A stretch of 43,069 nt of DNA from Amycolatopsis sp. A133. GTDB lineage: Bacteria; Actinomycetota; Actinomycetes; Mycobacteriales; Pseudonocardiaceae. The position numbers and the translations under genes are program-made. This document shows positions 25,924 to 34,671 of this stretch, in pieces (the stretch's first letter is position 1; every line of letters begins with the position of its first letter). Under the pieces are notes generated by a model. It made no database searches. It was not told the DNA's origin and was given only the letters and a program-made list of their open reading frames with translations. The stretch is taken from positions 128,310 through 171,378 of the forward strand of contig NZ_JAVHJU010000041.1 of the NCBI RefSeq assembly GCF_031082405.1, given 5' to 3'.

Positions 25924-28900
25924 ATGTTCGAACCCATCGCCGTCGTGGGACGCGGATGTGTCCTCCCCGGCGCGCTGACGCCGGAAGCTTTGTGGCGCAC
26001 CGTCATGGGCAAACGGGTCAGCCTGGGGCCCTCGCCGGAAGGCTACTGGCGCCTTGACCATGCCCTTCCCGGAGAACCCTTCCCCGAGCCCGCTGGCGCC
26101 GGTGCCCCCATCCGGCTCGGCGGATACGTCCGCGGATTCGACACGGCGTGGGACCCGGGCGGTTTCTCCGTCACCCCGGAAGACATCGGCTCCCTCGACC
26201 CGCTGGTCCACTGGATCCTGCACTGCGGCCGCGAGGCGCTGCGGGAAGCCGGCCTGGCCGGGCCGCTGCCCCGGGCCGGCCTCGTCCTCGGCGTCCTCGG
26301 CTACCCGACGGCCGGGATGAGCCGGTTCGCCGAACGGACCTGGGCCCGCGCCCTGCCCGAACCCCTACGGCGAGCGGTGACGGACCACGCTGTTGCCGAC
26401 CCGCGCAACCGGTTCTCCTGCGGGCTCACCGCACACCTGACGGCCCGCGCACTCGGCCTCGGCGCCGGCTCGATGGGTCTGGACGCCGCCTGCGCCTCTT
26501 CGCTGTACGCCCTCAAGATCGCCGTGGACCGGCTGCACGACGGCGCCGCCGACGTCATGCTGGCGGCCGCCGTCAACCGCGCCGACGACCTGTTCGTGCA
26601 CGCCGGATTCGGCGTCCTCGGCGCGATCAGCCGCAGCGGGCGCAGCCGCCCGTTCGCCCGCGACGCGGACGGGCTGGTGCCGGCGGAGGGCGCCGCGTGC
26701 GTGGCCTTGATGCGGCTGGCCGACGCCGTTCGCGCCGACGCACCGATCTTCGCGGTGATCCGGGGCATCGGGCTGTCCAACGGAGGACGCGGGGAAGGTC
26801 TGCTCGCGCCGTGCCCGGAAGGCCAGGAACGCGCGATCCTCGGCGCCTACCGGGCCGCCGGGCTCGATCCGGCCTCGGTGACCCTGCTGGAGTGCCACGC
26901 CACCGGAACCGCTCTCGGCGACGCCGTCGAGGCCCGCACCGCGGCGAAGGTCTTCGCCGGGGTCCGCGACCTGCCGGTCGGTTCGGTCAAGTCGAACCTC
27001 GGTCACCCGGTGACGGTCGCGGGGCTGGCGGGCCTGCTGAAGCTGATCGGCGCGATGCACGCCGGCGTCCGGCCGGCCACCCTGGGAGCCGGCGACCCGG
27101 CCGAAGCGCTGACCGGGACCGCGCTGCGGCCGCTCGCCGAACACGAGCCGTGGGACGGCCGGCGGCGCGCGGGCTTGAGCACCTTCGGGTTCGGCGGCGC
27201 CAACGCCCACCTCGTGCTCGACGCCCTGCCCCCGGCCGCGCCGACGTATCCGGGGCCGTACCCGGGAGATTCCGAGTCCACGACGGACTCCCAAGACGAC
27301 GAGGTGGCCATCGTGGCCATCGGTGCCCGGGTCGGCACCGGGTCGGGCGTGCGGGACTTCGCCGAGGGGTTGTTCGGCGAGCGGACGCCGTCGACGCGGC
27401 GGGAAACGGTCGAGACACCGCTGCGAGGCCTCCGGTTCCCACCGTCCGACCTGGAACACACGCTCGCGCAGCAGCTGCTGGTGCTGGACGCGGCCCGGGA
27501 GGCACTGGACGGGCGGGACCTGCCCCGCGACCGCACGATGGTCCTGGTCGGAATGGGGTGCGACCCCGAGGTGGTGCGCCACGCGGCACGCTGGCGGGTG
27601 CCGTCCTGGCTGGCCGCGGGCGGCGCCACCGACGAGGTCGCCGAGGATCCGGCCGCGCGGGACGGGTTCGGGCCGCCGCTCACCGCCGCCGGCGTGGTCG
27701 GCGCGATGCCCAACATCGTCACCAACCGCCTGAACTCCCAGTTCGACCTGGCCGGGCCCAGCTTTTCGGTGTTCGCGGAGGAAGCGTCCGGAACGGTCGC
27801 CCTGGCGCTCGGCTGCCGCGCGCTGCGCGCAGGCGAAGCGGACGCCGTGGTGGTCGGCGCGGTGGACCTGTCGTGCGAACCGGTGCACGAGTCCGCCCTG
27901 CGCGCTCTCGGCCGCGGCCGAGAGCCGGGCGACGCCGCGGTGGTCCTGGTGCTGCGCCGCCGTGCGGACGCCGAACGGGACGGTGCCGACGTGATCGCAC
28001 TGGTCGACGAGGCCGAGCCCCTCGACACCGGCCCGGGCCTCGGCGTCGGACCGGGCGCGGCCGTCGGTCCGCTTCCCGGCTTCGACCCGGTGGACCGGTT
28101 CGGCAGCGCGCACGCCGCCGAGGGGCTCGTCGCGGTCGCCGCCGCGGCGCTGGCGGTCCGGCACCGGGCGGTGCCCCAGCCCGCCGGGCCGGTAGCTCCC
28201 TTGCTGCGCGCGCCGGTCGCCGACGTCACCGTGGCCCCGCTGGGCGCCGCGGCCACGACAGTCCGGGTCCGGGCAGTGACTCCGGTGGCCTGGTCGGCCG
28301 GCGGCTACGCGGTCCACCTGTTCACCGGCCGGAACCGGCAGGAGCTCGCCGAGGCGGTACGCGCCGGCGACCGGGCCGGGACCGGGCCCTGCCGGCTCGC
28401 GCTCGTCGAACGGCCCGGGGACGCCCTGCACACCCGCCGGGAGGCGGCCCACCGGTGGCTCGCCGGCCAGGGCGAACGGCCGCCCGCACTGGCTTTCCGG
28501 GACCGGCCCGCCGACGGCGGGGTCGCGTTCGTCTACACCAACGGATCGGCCTGCTACCCGGGAATGGGCCGTTCGCTCATGCTCGCGTTCCCCGAGCTCC
28601 TCGACGAGATCGGGCAGCGGTGCGGCGACCTCGCGCGGCTGGCCGAACCCGTGTTCGCCGGCCGCCCGGCCGATCCCGTGCGGAAGAACCTGGCGGCGAC
28701 CCTGCTCGCGGACCTGCACACCCGCCTGACCCACGACCGGCTCTCGATCCGGCCGGACGCGGTGCTCGGTTACTCCTCCGGAGAGGCCGGCGCAATGGTG
28801 GCGCTGCGGGTGTGGCGCAACATCACCGCGCTCGCCACCGAGCTGGTCGAGGCCGAGTGCTACACCGACGGGCTCGTCGGCGCGCAGCGGACCGCCCGCC

Positions 28901-31900
28901 GGGCCTGGCGTCGCCTGGGGCTGGCGGACGAGCGCTGGGTCAACCTGGTGGTCGCCGCCCCGGCCGAACGGGTCGAGGCCGCGCTCGAGGCCGAACGAGC
29001 CGCTTTCCTGCTGGTCGTCAACACACCCGCCCAGTGCGTCATCGGCGGCGCGGCGGACGCCTGTGCCCGGGTGGTCCGGCGCCTCGGCGGCGAGGTGACC
29101 GCCATCCCCCTCGATTACGACATCGCCGCGCACGCCCGCGTCCTGGACGAGGCGCGAACCGAGCTGCGGCGGCTCTACCACCGTCCGGTCCAGGCGGATC
29201 CGGCCACGCGCTTTTACACGAGCACAACGGGCGACGCCTACGTTCCCACGTCCGAGTCGGTGGCGGACGTTCTCACCACGTTGACCCTCGACCGGATCGA
29301 CTTCGCCGCCACGGTCCGCAAATCCTGGGACGACGGCGTCCGCGTGTTCGTCGAACACGGCCCGCGCAACCTGTGCTCCGGCTGGATCTCGGCCACCCTT
29401 CGCGGCCGGGATCACGTGGCCGTCGCCCTGGACGGGGCCGGAGGAGGCGAGGACTCCCTCGCGGCGCTCGCCCAGGCGGTCGCCGAGCTCGCCGCCGCCG
29501 GAGTCTGCACGGACCCGGGGGCGGTGCTGGACCGGCCGGCGCCCGCGCGTCCGGCCGCGGAGCAGCCCCGGTCGCTGGTCACTCCGGCCCACCCGCCCCT
29601 CGTCACGTCGGCACTGGCACGGCCGCCGTTCACCGGACCCCTACCGGGTCGGGCGGCGAAGCCGGCAGCATCTGCCCCTGAGCGGCCGGTGCACCGGAAA
29701 ACCGGGGAAACGGCCCCTGCGCTGCTGCGGGCGTTGCCGGCCCGCGACAGCACGCCTCGGCTCCCGGCGCGCGAGTCCACCGGGACACCGGACGAACACC
29801 AGCCGGTTCCGGATCGTCCGGCATCCGCTTTCGCCCTCGGCCGGGCACAGCTGGAAAGCCTGGGTGCCGGCCGGGTCGCGGCCGTGCTGGGCGAGCGGTT
29901 CGCCGCCGTCGAGAAGCGGGCACGGCACACGCGCTTGCCCGAACCCCCGATGCTGCTCGCCGACCGCGTCCTGGAGATCGGCGGCGAACCCTGCTCCCTG
30001 GGCCAGGGCACCATCCGGACCGAGACCGACATCCGCCACGACGCCTGGTACGTGGACGGCTGCGGCCGGATGCCCGCCGGCCTGCTGGTCGAAGCCGGGC
30101 AGGCGGACCGGCTGCTGCTCAGCTGGCTCGGCGCCGATCTCCACGTCGGCGAAGACCGCGGGTACCGCTTGCTCGGCATGGACCTCACCTTCCACGGCAG
30201 CCCGCCCGCCGCCGGGGCGACCGCCCGGTACGACATCTCCGTCGACGGTCACGGCGAGCACGGCGGGGTGCCCTTGTTCTTCTTCCACAGCCGGTGCGAG
30301 ACCGGCGGGCAAACCCTGCTCACGGCGGAGAACGGGCAGGCCGGCTACTTCACCGACGAGGAGCTGGCCGCCTCCGGCGGAGTGATCTGGCACCCCGCCG
30401 GGGCGAAGCCGCCGGACGGACGGTGGTCTCCCCCCGCGGTCACGACCAAGACGTCCTTCGGGTTCGCCGACGTCCGGGCCTTCGCCGAGGGCAGGCCCGA
30501 CGTCTGCTTCGGCGAGGGGTGGGAGCGCACCCGGGCCCACCTCCGCACGCCTCGCACCGGTGACGGCCGCATGCAGCTGCTGCACCGGATCCCCGTCTTC
30601 GACCCCACCGGCGGCCCGTGGAAGCGTGGCTACCTGCGGGCCGAGTTCACCGTCAGCCCGCAAGAGTGGTTCTTCCCCGGTCACTTCACCGGCGACCCGT
30701 ACATGCCGGGGACGCTGATGTTCGAGGCCTGCCTGCAGGCGATGGCGTTCCACCTCGCGGCTTGCGGCCACACCCTCGACCGCGACGGCTGGCGGTTCGA
30801 ACCGGTGCCCGGTGAGACCTTCCGGGTGCGGTGCCGGGGCCAGGTCACCCCGCGCAGCCGGCTGCTGAGCTACGAGCTGTTCGTGTCCGAGATCGTGGCC
30901 GGCCCGCACCCGGCCGTTTTCGCCGACGTCCTCTGCACGGTCGACGGCGTCAAGGCGTTCCACGCCCGGCGTCTCGGCCTGCGGCTCACCCCCGACTGGC
31001 CGCTCGACCACTGGCGCGTGCTCGCCGCGCCGGCGAACCAGCCGACCGGCGAACCCGTCCCGCCCGAACGCCTCGGCGGTCTGGTGGGTGAGCCGGACGC
31101 GCGCGACCGGAACGGGCACCGGCTCGGCTACGCGGGTCTGCTGGCCGCAGCGTGGGGACCGCCCGCGCGGCGGGACGGCTCCCCGGCGGTTCGCCTGCCC
31201 GGGCCGCCCTACTTGTTCGTCTCCGGTATCCGGGACGTTTCCGCCCAGTCCGGCAGCGACGGCGGCAGCGTCGTCGCCGAGTACGCGCTGCCCGAGCGCG
31301 CGTGGTTCTGGGACGGGGGCGGCGCCGGGGCTGCCCCGGTGGCCGTCTTGACCGAGATCGGGGTGCAGCCGTGTTCGTGGCTCATCGGGCACTTGGGCCT
31401 CGCGCGGAAAGCCGGCCCCGGAGCGCGGCTGCGGAACCTCGGCGGCTCCCTCACCGTGCACCGCGAGCTGCGCCCGTCCGACGGCGTGGTCCGGACGGCC
31501 GCGCACCTCACCGGAGTCACCGAGCAAGCGGGCGCCACCGTCTGCGCCTTCGCGGTCACCTGCCACGTCGGCGACGAACCGTTGCTGACGCTCGAAACCA
31601 CGATCGGGCTGCTGCCGGCCGGAAGCACGACGTGGCCGTCGACGGCCCCGGCGCAGGTGCCGCCGGATCCCGGCGACAGCACGGTGCTCGACCTGCGGAC
31701 CAGCCCGCCCCGCCTGTTCGGCGGCCGGCCGCGGTTGCCCGGGCCCATGCTGCTGATGATCGACCGGGTCACCGGCGTTTCGCCGGCCGGCGGTGCCGCC
31801 GGGCTCGGCCGGCTCCGGGCCGAGAAGGACGTCGACCCCGGCGACTGGTGGTGCAAGGCGCACGTCTTCCAGGACCCGGTCCTGCCCCCCGGTCTCGCGC

Positions 31901-32211
31901 TCGAGGCGGTGGCTCAGCTCCTGCAAGTCTTCCTGCTCGACGGCAAAGCCGGTGCAGTCCCCGGCAAGCGCTTCGAGACGCCGGTTCGCGGACGCACGCT
32001 GACCTGGACCCACCACGGCGAGGTGCTCCCGACCGGCGGCCGGGTCGTCCTCGATCTGGAGATCACCGGGCAGGATCCCCCGGCCGCCGATGCCCGGCTG
32101 TACGTCGGCCGGCGATGCGTGGGTGAAGTACGCGGAATGACGGTGCGGCCGGTGCCGCCGAGGAAAACCGGGCGCACCCGGAATCGCCGCAAGGCCGAGG
32201 AGGCACTGTGA
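25924..32211 (+). CDS. PfaB/PfaC-like megasynthase: KS-CLF-AT-(FabA-like hotdog x4)
   Basis: 2095 residues, ATG at 25924 with GGAG seven bases upstream. KS (~1-435): DAACASSLYALK with Cys190, LECHATGTALGD with His325, and SNLGHPVTVAG with His361. A second KS-like domain (~455-800) has FSVFAEEASGTVALALG, where Glu620 replaces the Cys, so it is a chain-length-factor-like partner. AT (~865-1170) is of the PfaB type: FVYTNGSACYPGMGRSLMLA and GYSSGEAGAMVALRVW with Ser951. After a Pro-rich linker come four FabA-like hotdogs (~1310-2065). The second has EWFFPGHFTGDPYMPGTLMF (His1587, Asp1591). The fourth has WWCKAHVFQDPVLPPGLALE (His1980, Asp1984), somewhat degenerate against the usual HFxxDPVxPGSLG. 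It fuses what are separate PfaB and PfaC proteins in many systems. It would extend chains and set double-bond positions. Confidence 0.92.
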   Translation: MFEPIAVVGRGCVLPGALTPEALWRTVMGKRVSLGPSPEGYWRLDHALPGEPFPEPAGAGAPIRLGGYVRGFDTAWDPGGFSVTPEDIGSLDPLVHWILHCGREALREAGLAGPLPRAGLVLGVLGYPTAGMSRFAERTWARALPEPLRRAVTDHAVADPRNRFSCGLTAHLTARALGLGAGSMGLDAACASSLYALKIAVDRLHDGAADVMLAAAVNRADDLFVHAGFGVLGAISRSGRSRPFARDADGLVPAEGAACVALMRLADAVRADAPIFAVIRGIGLSNGGRGEGLLAPCPEGQERAILGAYRAAGLDPASVTLLECHATGTALGDAVEARTAAKVFAGVRDLPVGSVKSNLGHPVTVAGLAGLLKLIGAMHAGVRPATLGAGDPAEALTGTALRPLAEHEPWDGRRRAGLSTFGFGGANAHLVLDALPPAAPTYPGPYPGDSESTTDSQDDEVAIVAIGARVGTGSGVRDFAEGLFGERTPSTRRETVETPLRGLRFPPSDLEHTLAQQLLVLDAAREALDGRDLPRDRTMVLVGMGCDPEVVRHAARWRVPSWLAAGGATDEVAEDPAARDGFGPPLTAAGVVGAMPNIVTNRLNSQFDLAGPSFSVFAEEASGTVALALGCRALRAGEADAVVVGAVDLSCEPVHESALRALGRGREPGDAAVVLVLRRRADAERDGADVIALVDEAEPLDTGPGLGVGPGAAVGPLPGFDPVDRFGSAHAAEGLVAVAAAALAVRHRAVPQPAGPVAPLLRAPVADVTVAPLGAAATTVRVRAVTPVAWSAGGYAVHLFTGRNRQELAEAVRAGDRAGTGPCRLALVERPGDALHTRREAAHRWLAGQGERPPALAFRDRPADGGVAFVYTNGSACYPGMGRSLMLAFPELLDEIGQRCGDLARLAEPVFAGRPADPVRKNLAATLLADLHTRLTHDRLSIRPDAVLGYSSGEAGAMVALRVWRNITALATELVEAECYTDGLVGAQRTARRAWRRLGLADERWVNLVVAAPAERVEAALEAERAAFLLVVNTPAQCVIGGAADACARVVRRLGGEVTAIPLDYDIAAHARVLDEARTELRRLYHRPVQADPATRFYTSTTGDAYVPTSESVADVLTTLTLDRIDFAATVRKSWDDGVRVFVEHGPRNLCSGWISATLRGRDHVAVALDGAGGGEDSLAALAQAVAELAAAGVCTDPGAVLDRPAPARPAAEQPRSLVTPAHPPLVTSALARPPFTGPLPGRAAKPAASAPERPVHRKTGETAPALLRALPARDSTPRLPARESTGTPDEHQPVPDRPASAFALGRAQLESLGAGRVAAVLGERFAAVEKRARHTRLPEPPMLLADRVLEIGGEPCSLGQGTIRTETDIRHDAWYVDGCGRMPAGLLVEAGQADRLLLSWLGADLHVGEDRGYRLLGMDLTFHGSPPAAGATARYDISVDGHGEHGGVPLFFFHSRCETGGQTLLTAENGQAGYFTDEELAASGGVIWHPAGAKPPDGRWSPPAVTTKTSFGFADVRAFAEGRPDVCFGEGWERTRAHLRTPRTGDGRMQLLHRIPVFDPTGGPWKRGYLRAEFTVSPQEWFFPGHFTGDPYMPGTLMFEACLQAMAFHLAACGHTLDRDGWRFEPVPGETFRVRCRGQVTPRSRLLSYELFVSEIVAGPHPAVFADVLCTVDGVKAFHARRLGLRLTPDWPLDHWRVLAAPANQPTGEPVPPERLGGLVGEPDARDRNGHRLGYAGLLAAAWGPPARRDGSPAVRLPGPPYLFVSGIRDVSAQSGSDGGSVVAEYALPERAWFWDGGGAGAAPVAVLTEIGVQPCSWLIGHLGLARKAGPGARLRNLGGSLTVHRELRPSDGVVRTAAHLTGVTEQAGATVCAFAVTCHVGDEPLLTLETTIGLLPAGSTTWPSTAPAQVPPDPGDSTVLDLRTSPPRLFGGRPRLPGPMLLMIDRVTGVSPAGGAAGLGRLRAEKDVDPGDWWCKAHVFQDPVLPPGLALEAVAQLLQVFLLDGKAGAVPGKRFETPVRGRTLTWTHHGEVLPTGGRVVLDLEITGQDPPAADARLYVGRRCVGEVRGMTVRPVPPRKTGRTRNRRKAEEAL

Positions 32212-33101
32212 AGACCGATCCGTTGAGCGAGCACCACGTGCTGGTGCAGGGCTTGTCGACCTCCTACTTCGACGAGGGGACCGGACCGGTGCTCCTCCTG
32301 GTGCACGGCAACGTGACCACCTACCGGAGCTGGCAGCGGATCGTCGAGGAATTCCGCACCACCCACCGGGTCCTGGCCCTTTCGCTGCCCGGCTACGGCG
32401 GCACCAGCCCGCAGGAGAAGGCCGGTCTCGACAACCAGGTCGCCTTCCTCGGCGCGTTCCTCGACGCGCTGTCCGTCGACGAGGCGATCGTCCTCGGCCA
32501 CTCCGCCGGCGGGCTCATCGCGGCGACGTTCGCGCTGGAGCACCCCGGGCGCGTGACCCGGCTGGTGCTCTCGGACTCCGCCGGCCTGGGCCGCGCCGTG
32601 AGCCCGCTGCTCATCTTCGGCTCCCTGCCCCCCGACTGGGTCATCGACCTGGTGACCGCCGCGCTCGTCCTCCCCGGTGGCGGTGTCCCGCGAGCCTTGG
32701 TGAGCGGCCTTCAGCTGCGGCGGCCCTGGCTGGTGAGCTTCCGGGAATGGCGCGACCAGATCCGCCTGACGCAGGCGCGGACGCTGCTCTCGACGTCCTT
32801 CCGGTTGGCCCGGCTGGGCGTGGGCCCAGCCGGGCAGCGCCGTCGCTACCGGATCGACGACCGGCTGGGCGAACTGTCGATGCCCACCTTGGTGATCTGG
32901 GGATTGACCGACGAAGTGTTTCCGATCTGGCAAGGAGTGCGCGCGGCCGGAAAGATCCCGCGTGGGCGGTTGGCCGTCCTCATGAGTGCCGGGCACGTCG
33001 GCTACCTCGACAGCCACGTCGAGTTCGTCGACGTGCTCAGCCCCTTCGTCCGTGACGAGCCCACCGCACCGTCTGTTGTGGACGGTGGTGGGCAGTCGTG
33101 A
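32208..33101 (+). CDS. alpha/beta hydrolase, candidate acyl-release enzyme
   Basis: 297 residues, GTG at 32208 overlapping the megasynthase stop as GTGA. Alpha/beta-hydrolase fold with oxyanion region LLLVHGNVTTYRSWQ, nucleophile elbow LGHSAGGLIA (Ser99), Asp235 in GLTDEVFPIW and His263 in SAGHVGYLDS: an intact triad. No signal peptide or membrane helix. It resembles the short-chain ester/thioester hydrolases (epoxide-hydrolase/haloperoxidase-like branch) but has the Ser nucleophile of an esterase. Tight coupling between the megasynthase and the PhaC-like gene suggests thioesterase-type release or editing; the substrate is inferred only from context. Confidence 0.85.
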   Translation: MKTDPLSEHHVLVQGLSTSYFDEGTGPVLLLVHGNVTTYRSWQRIVEEFRTTHRVLALSLPGYGGTSPQEKAGLDNQVAFLGAFLDALSVDEAIVLGHSAGGLIAATFALEHPGRVTRLVLSDSAGLGRAVSPLLIFGSLPPDWVIDLVTAALVLPGGGVPRALVSGLQLRRPWLVSFREWRDQIRLTQARTLLSTSFRLARLGVGPAGQRRRYRIDDRLGELSMPTLVIWGLTDEVFPIWQGVRAAGKIPRGRLAVLMSAGHVGYLDSHVEFVDVLSPFVRDEPTAPSVVDGGGQS

Positions 33102-34609
33102 CGGCCGATACCGCTGCCCTGCTGCGCGCCGCGGCCCGGGACCCGCGGTTCCTCGACCCGGCGTGGACGTCGGTCCCCGCTCTGCGCGCCCTGCGTGACA
33201 CCTACCTAGCCGGCGTGCGGATCGCCGACCGGACGGCGAACGCGCTCCCCTTACCCGCCGCCGACCGGAAAGCCGCCCGGTTCCTGGCCCGCATGTTCGC
33301 CGACGCCCTGGCACCGCCCAACCTGTTGCCGGGCAACCCGGCCGCCCTGCGGAAGGCGGTGCGGACACGGGGGCGCAGCCTCCGGCAAGGGGCCGCGCAC
33401 CTGCTGTCCGACGTGCGGCACAACCGAGGCCTCCCGGCGATGGTGGACCGGCGGGCGTTCGAAGCCGGCCGCAACCTGGCGACCACCCCCGGCCGGGTCG
33501 TCTTCCGCAACCACCTCATGGAACTGATCCAGTACGAGCCTCGCACCACCACCGTGCACGCCGTCCCGCTCCTGTGCTGCCCGCCCTGGGTCAACAAGTT
33601 CTACATCGCCGACCTGAGCCCCGGGCGCAGCATCGTGCAGTGGGCCGTCGAGCACGGGCACACCGTGTTCACGATCAGCTACCGCAACCCGGACGCGTCC
33701 CTGCGGCACATCGGCTACGACGACTACCTCCGGGACTCCCTGCTCCCCGCGATGGCCGTCGTCCGGGACATCACCGGCGCCGAGGAGGTCAACCTCTTCG
33801 GCGGCTGCCTCGGCGGCCTGATCGGGTTGATGCTCGCCGCCTGGCTGGACGACGCCCACCGCCCGAGGCTGCGGAGCATCACCGCCCTGAACACCCTGGC
33901 CGACTTCACCGACATCACCGCCCTCACCCGGGCGGGTGGTGTCGGCTGGTTCCTGCGAGGGCCCGGTTTCCGGCTGGTGGAAGCCCTCACCGCCACCCAG
34001 GGGGTCATGAGCGGCCGGAACCTCGAAATGTTCTTCCGCCTGCTTCGCTCGGACGACCTGATCTGGTCGCGGATGAAGGCCGGATGGCTGATGGGCGAAC
34101 GACCGCCGGCCTACGACCTCCTGTACTGGAACTGCGACACCCTGAACGTCCCGCACCGCGCGCAGCAGTACCTGCTGCGAAACCTGTGCCTGGACAACGC
34201 CTTCGCCAAGGGGACCGCCGAACTCGCCGGGCGGCGGCTCCGGCTCGACCGGGTGACCCAGGACGTCTTCCTGGTCGCCGCGCGGGACGACCACCTGGTG
34301 CCGTGGACGTCCGCCTACCGGACCGTGCGGCTGCTGCCCGGCGACGTCCGCTTCCACCTCGCCTCGGGCGGTCACAACGCCGCCGTCGTGGCTCCTCCGG
34401 ACTCCGGGGCGAGCTACTGGACCGGCGGGCCGGACGGCGTGCAGGCGCCCGACTGGCTGGCCGGCGCCACCGAATACCACGACACCTGGTGGCGGGCCTG
34501 GGCGCGCTGGCTGGCCGAGCGGGCCGGGCCACAGCGCCCGCCCCCGCCGCTCGGCAACGACCGCCACCCGGCCACGGAGCCGGCCCCCGGCCGCTACGTC
34601 CTGACCTGA
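33098..34609 (+). CDS. PhaC-type (PHA synthase family) acyltransferase with Cys nucleophile
   Basis: 503 residues, GTG at 33098 overlapping the previous stop. Matches the poly(hydroxyalkanoate) synthase family: LLCCPPWVNKFYIADLSPGR, ISYRNPDAS, lipase-like box FGGCLGGLIG with Cys237, ARDDHLVPW with Asp398, and ASGGHNAAVVAPP with His426, then the family's YHDTWWRAWARWL tail. All catalytic positions are kept. True PHA synthases polymerise hydroxyacyl-CoA. Here no phaA/phaB/phasin genes are nearby and the gene is coupled to a PUFA-type synthase, so I infer a Cys-based acyl transfer or condensation on the synthase product, either polymer or ester formation. Nothing in the sequence tells the acceptor. 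Confidence 0.88.
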   Translation: MTADTAALLRAAARDPRFLDPAWTSVPALRALRDTYLAGVRIADRTANALPLPAADRKAARFLARMFADALAPPNLLPGNPAALRKAVRTRGRSLRQGAAHLLSDVRHNRGLPAMVDRRAFEAGRNLATTPGRVVFRNHLMELIQYEPRTTTVHAVPLLCCPPWVNKFYIADLSPGRSIVQWAVEHGHTVFTISYRNPDASLRHIGYDDYLRDSLLPAMAVVRDITGAEEVNLFGGCLGGLIGLMLAAWLDDAHRPRLRSITALNTLADFTDITALTRAGGVGWFLRGPGFRLVEALTATQGVMSGRNLEMFFRLLRSDDLIWSRMKAGWLMGERPPAYDLLYWNCDTLNVPHRAQQYLLRNLCLDNAFAKGTAELAGRRLRLDRVTQDVFLVAARDDHLVPWTSAYRTVRLLPGDVRFHLASGGHNAAVVAPPDSGASYWTGGPDGVQAPDWLAGATEYHDTWWRAWARWLAERAGPQRPPPPLGNDRHPATEPAPGRYVLT

Positions 34610-34671
34610 GCCGGCCACCCGCAGAACCGGCGGCAGACAGCCACCGGACCGACCACCCCAGGAGGTATCCC

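Noticed and set aside
26148..29681. Long open frames on both strands inside the megasynthase gene
   Set aside because: They are out-of-frame shadows of the KS-CLF-AT coding sequence and are extremely Arg/Pro-rich.
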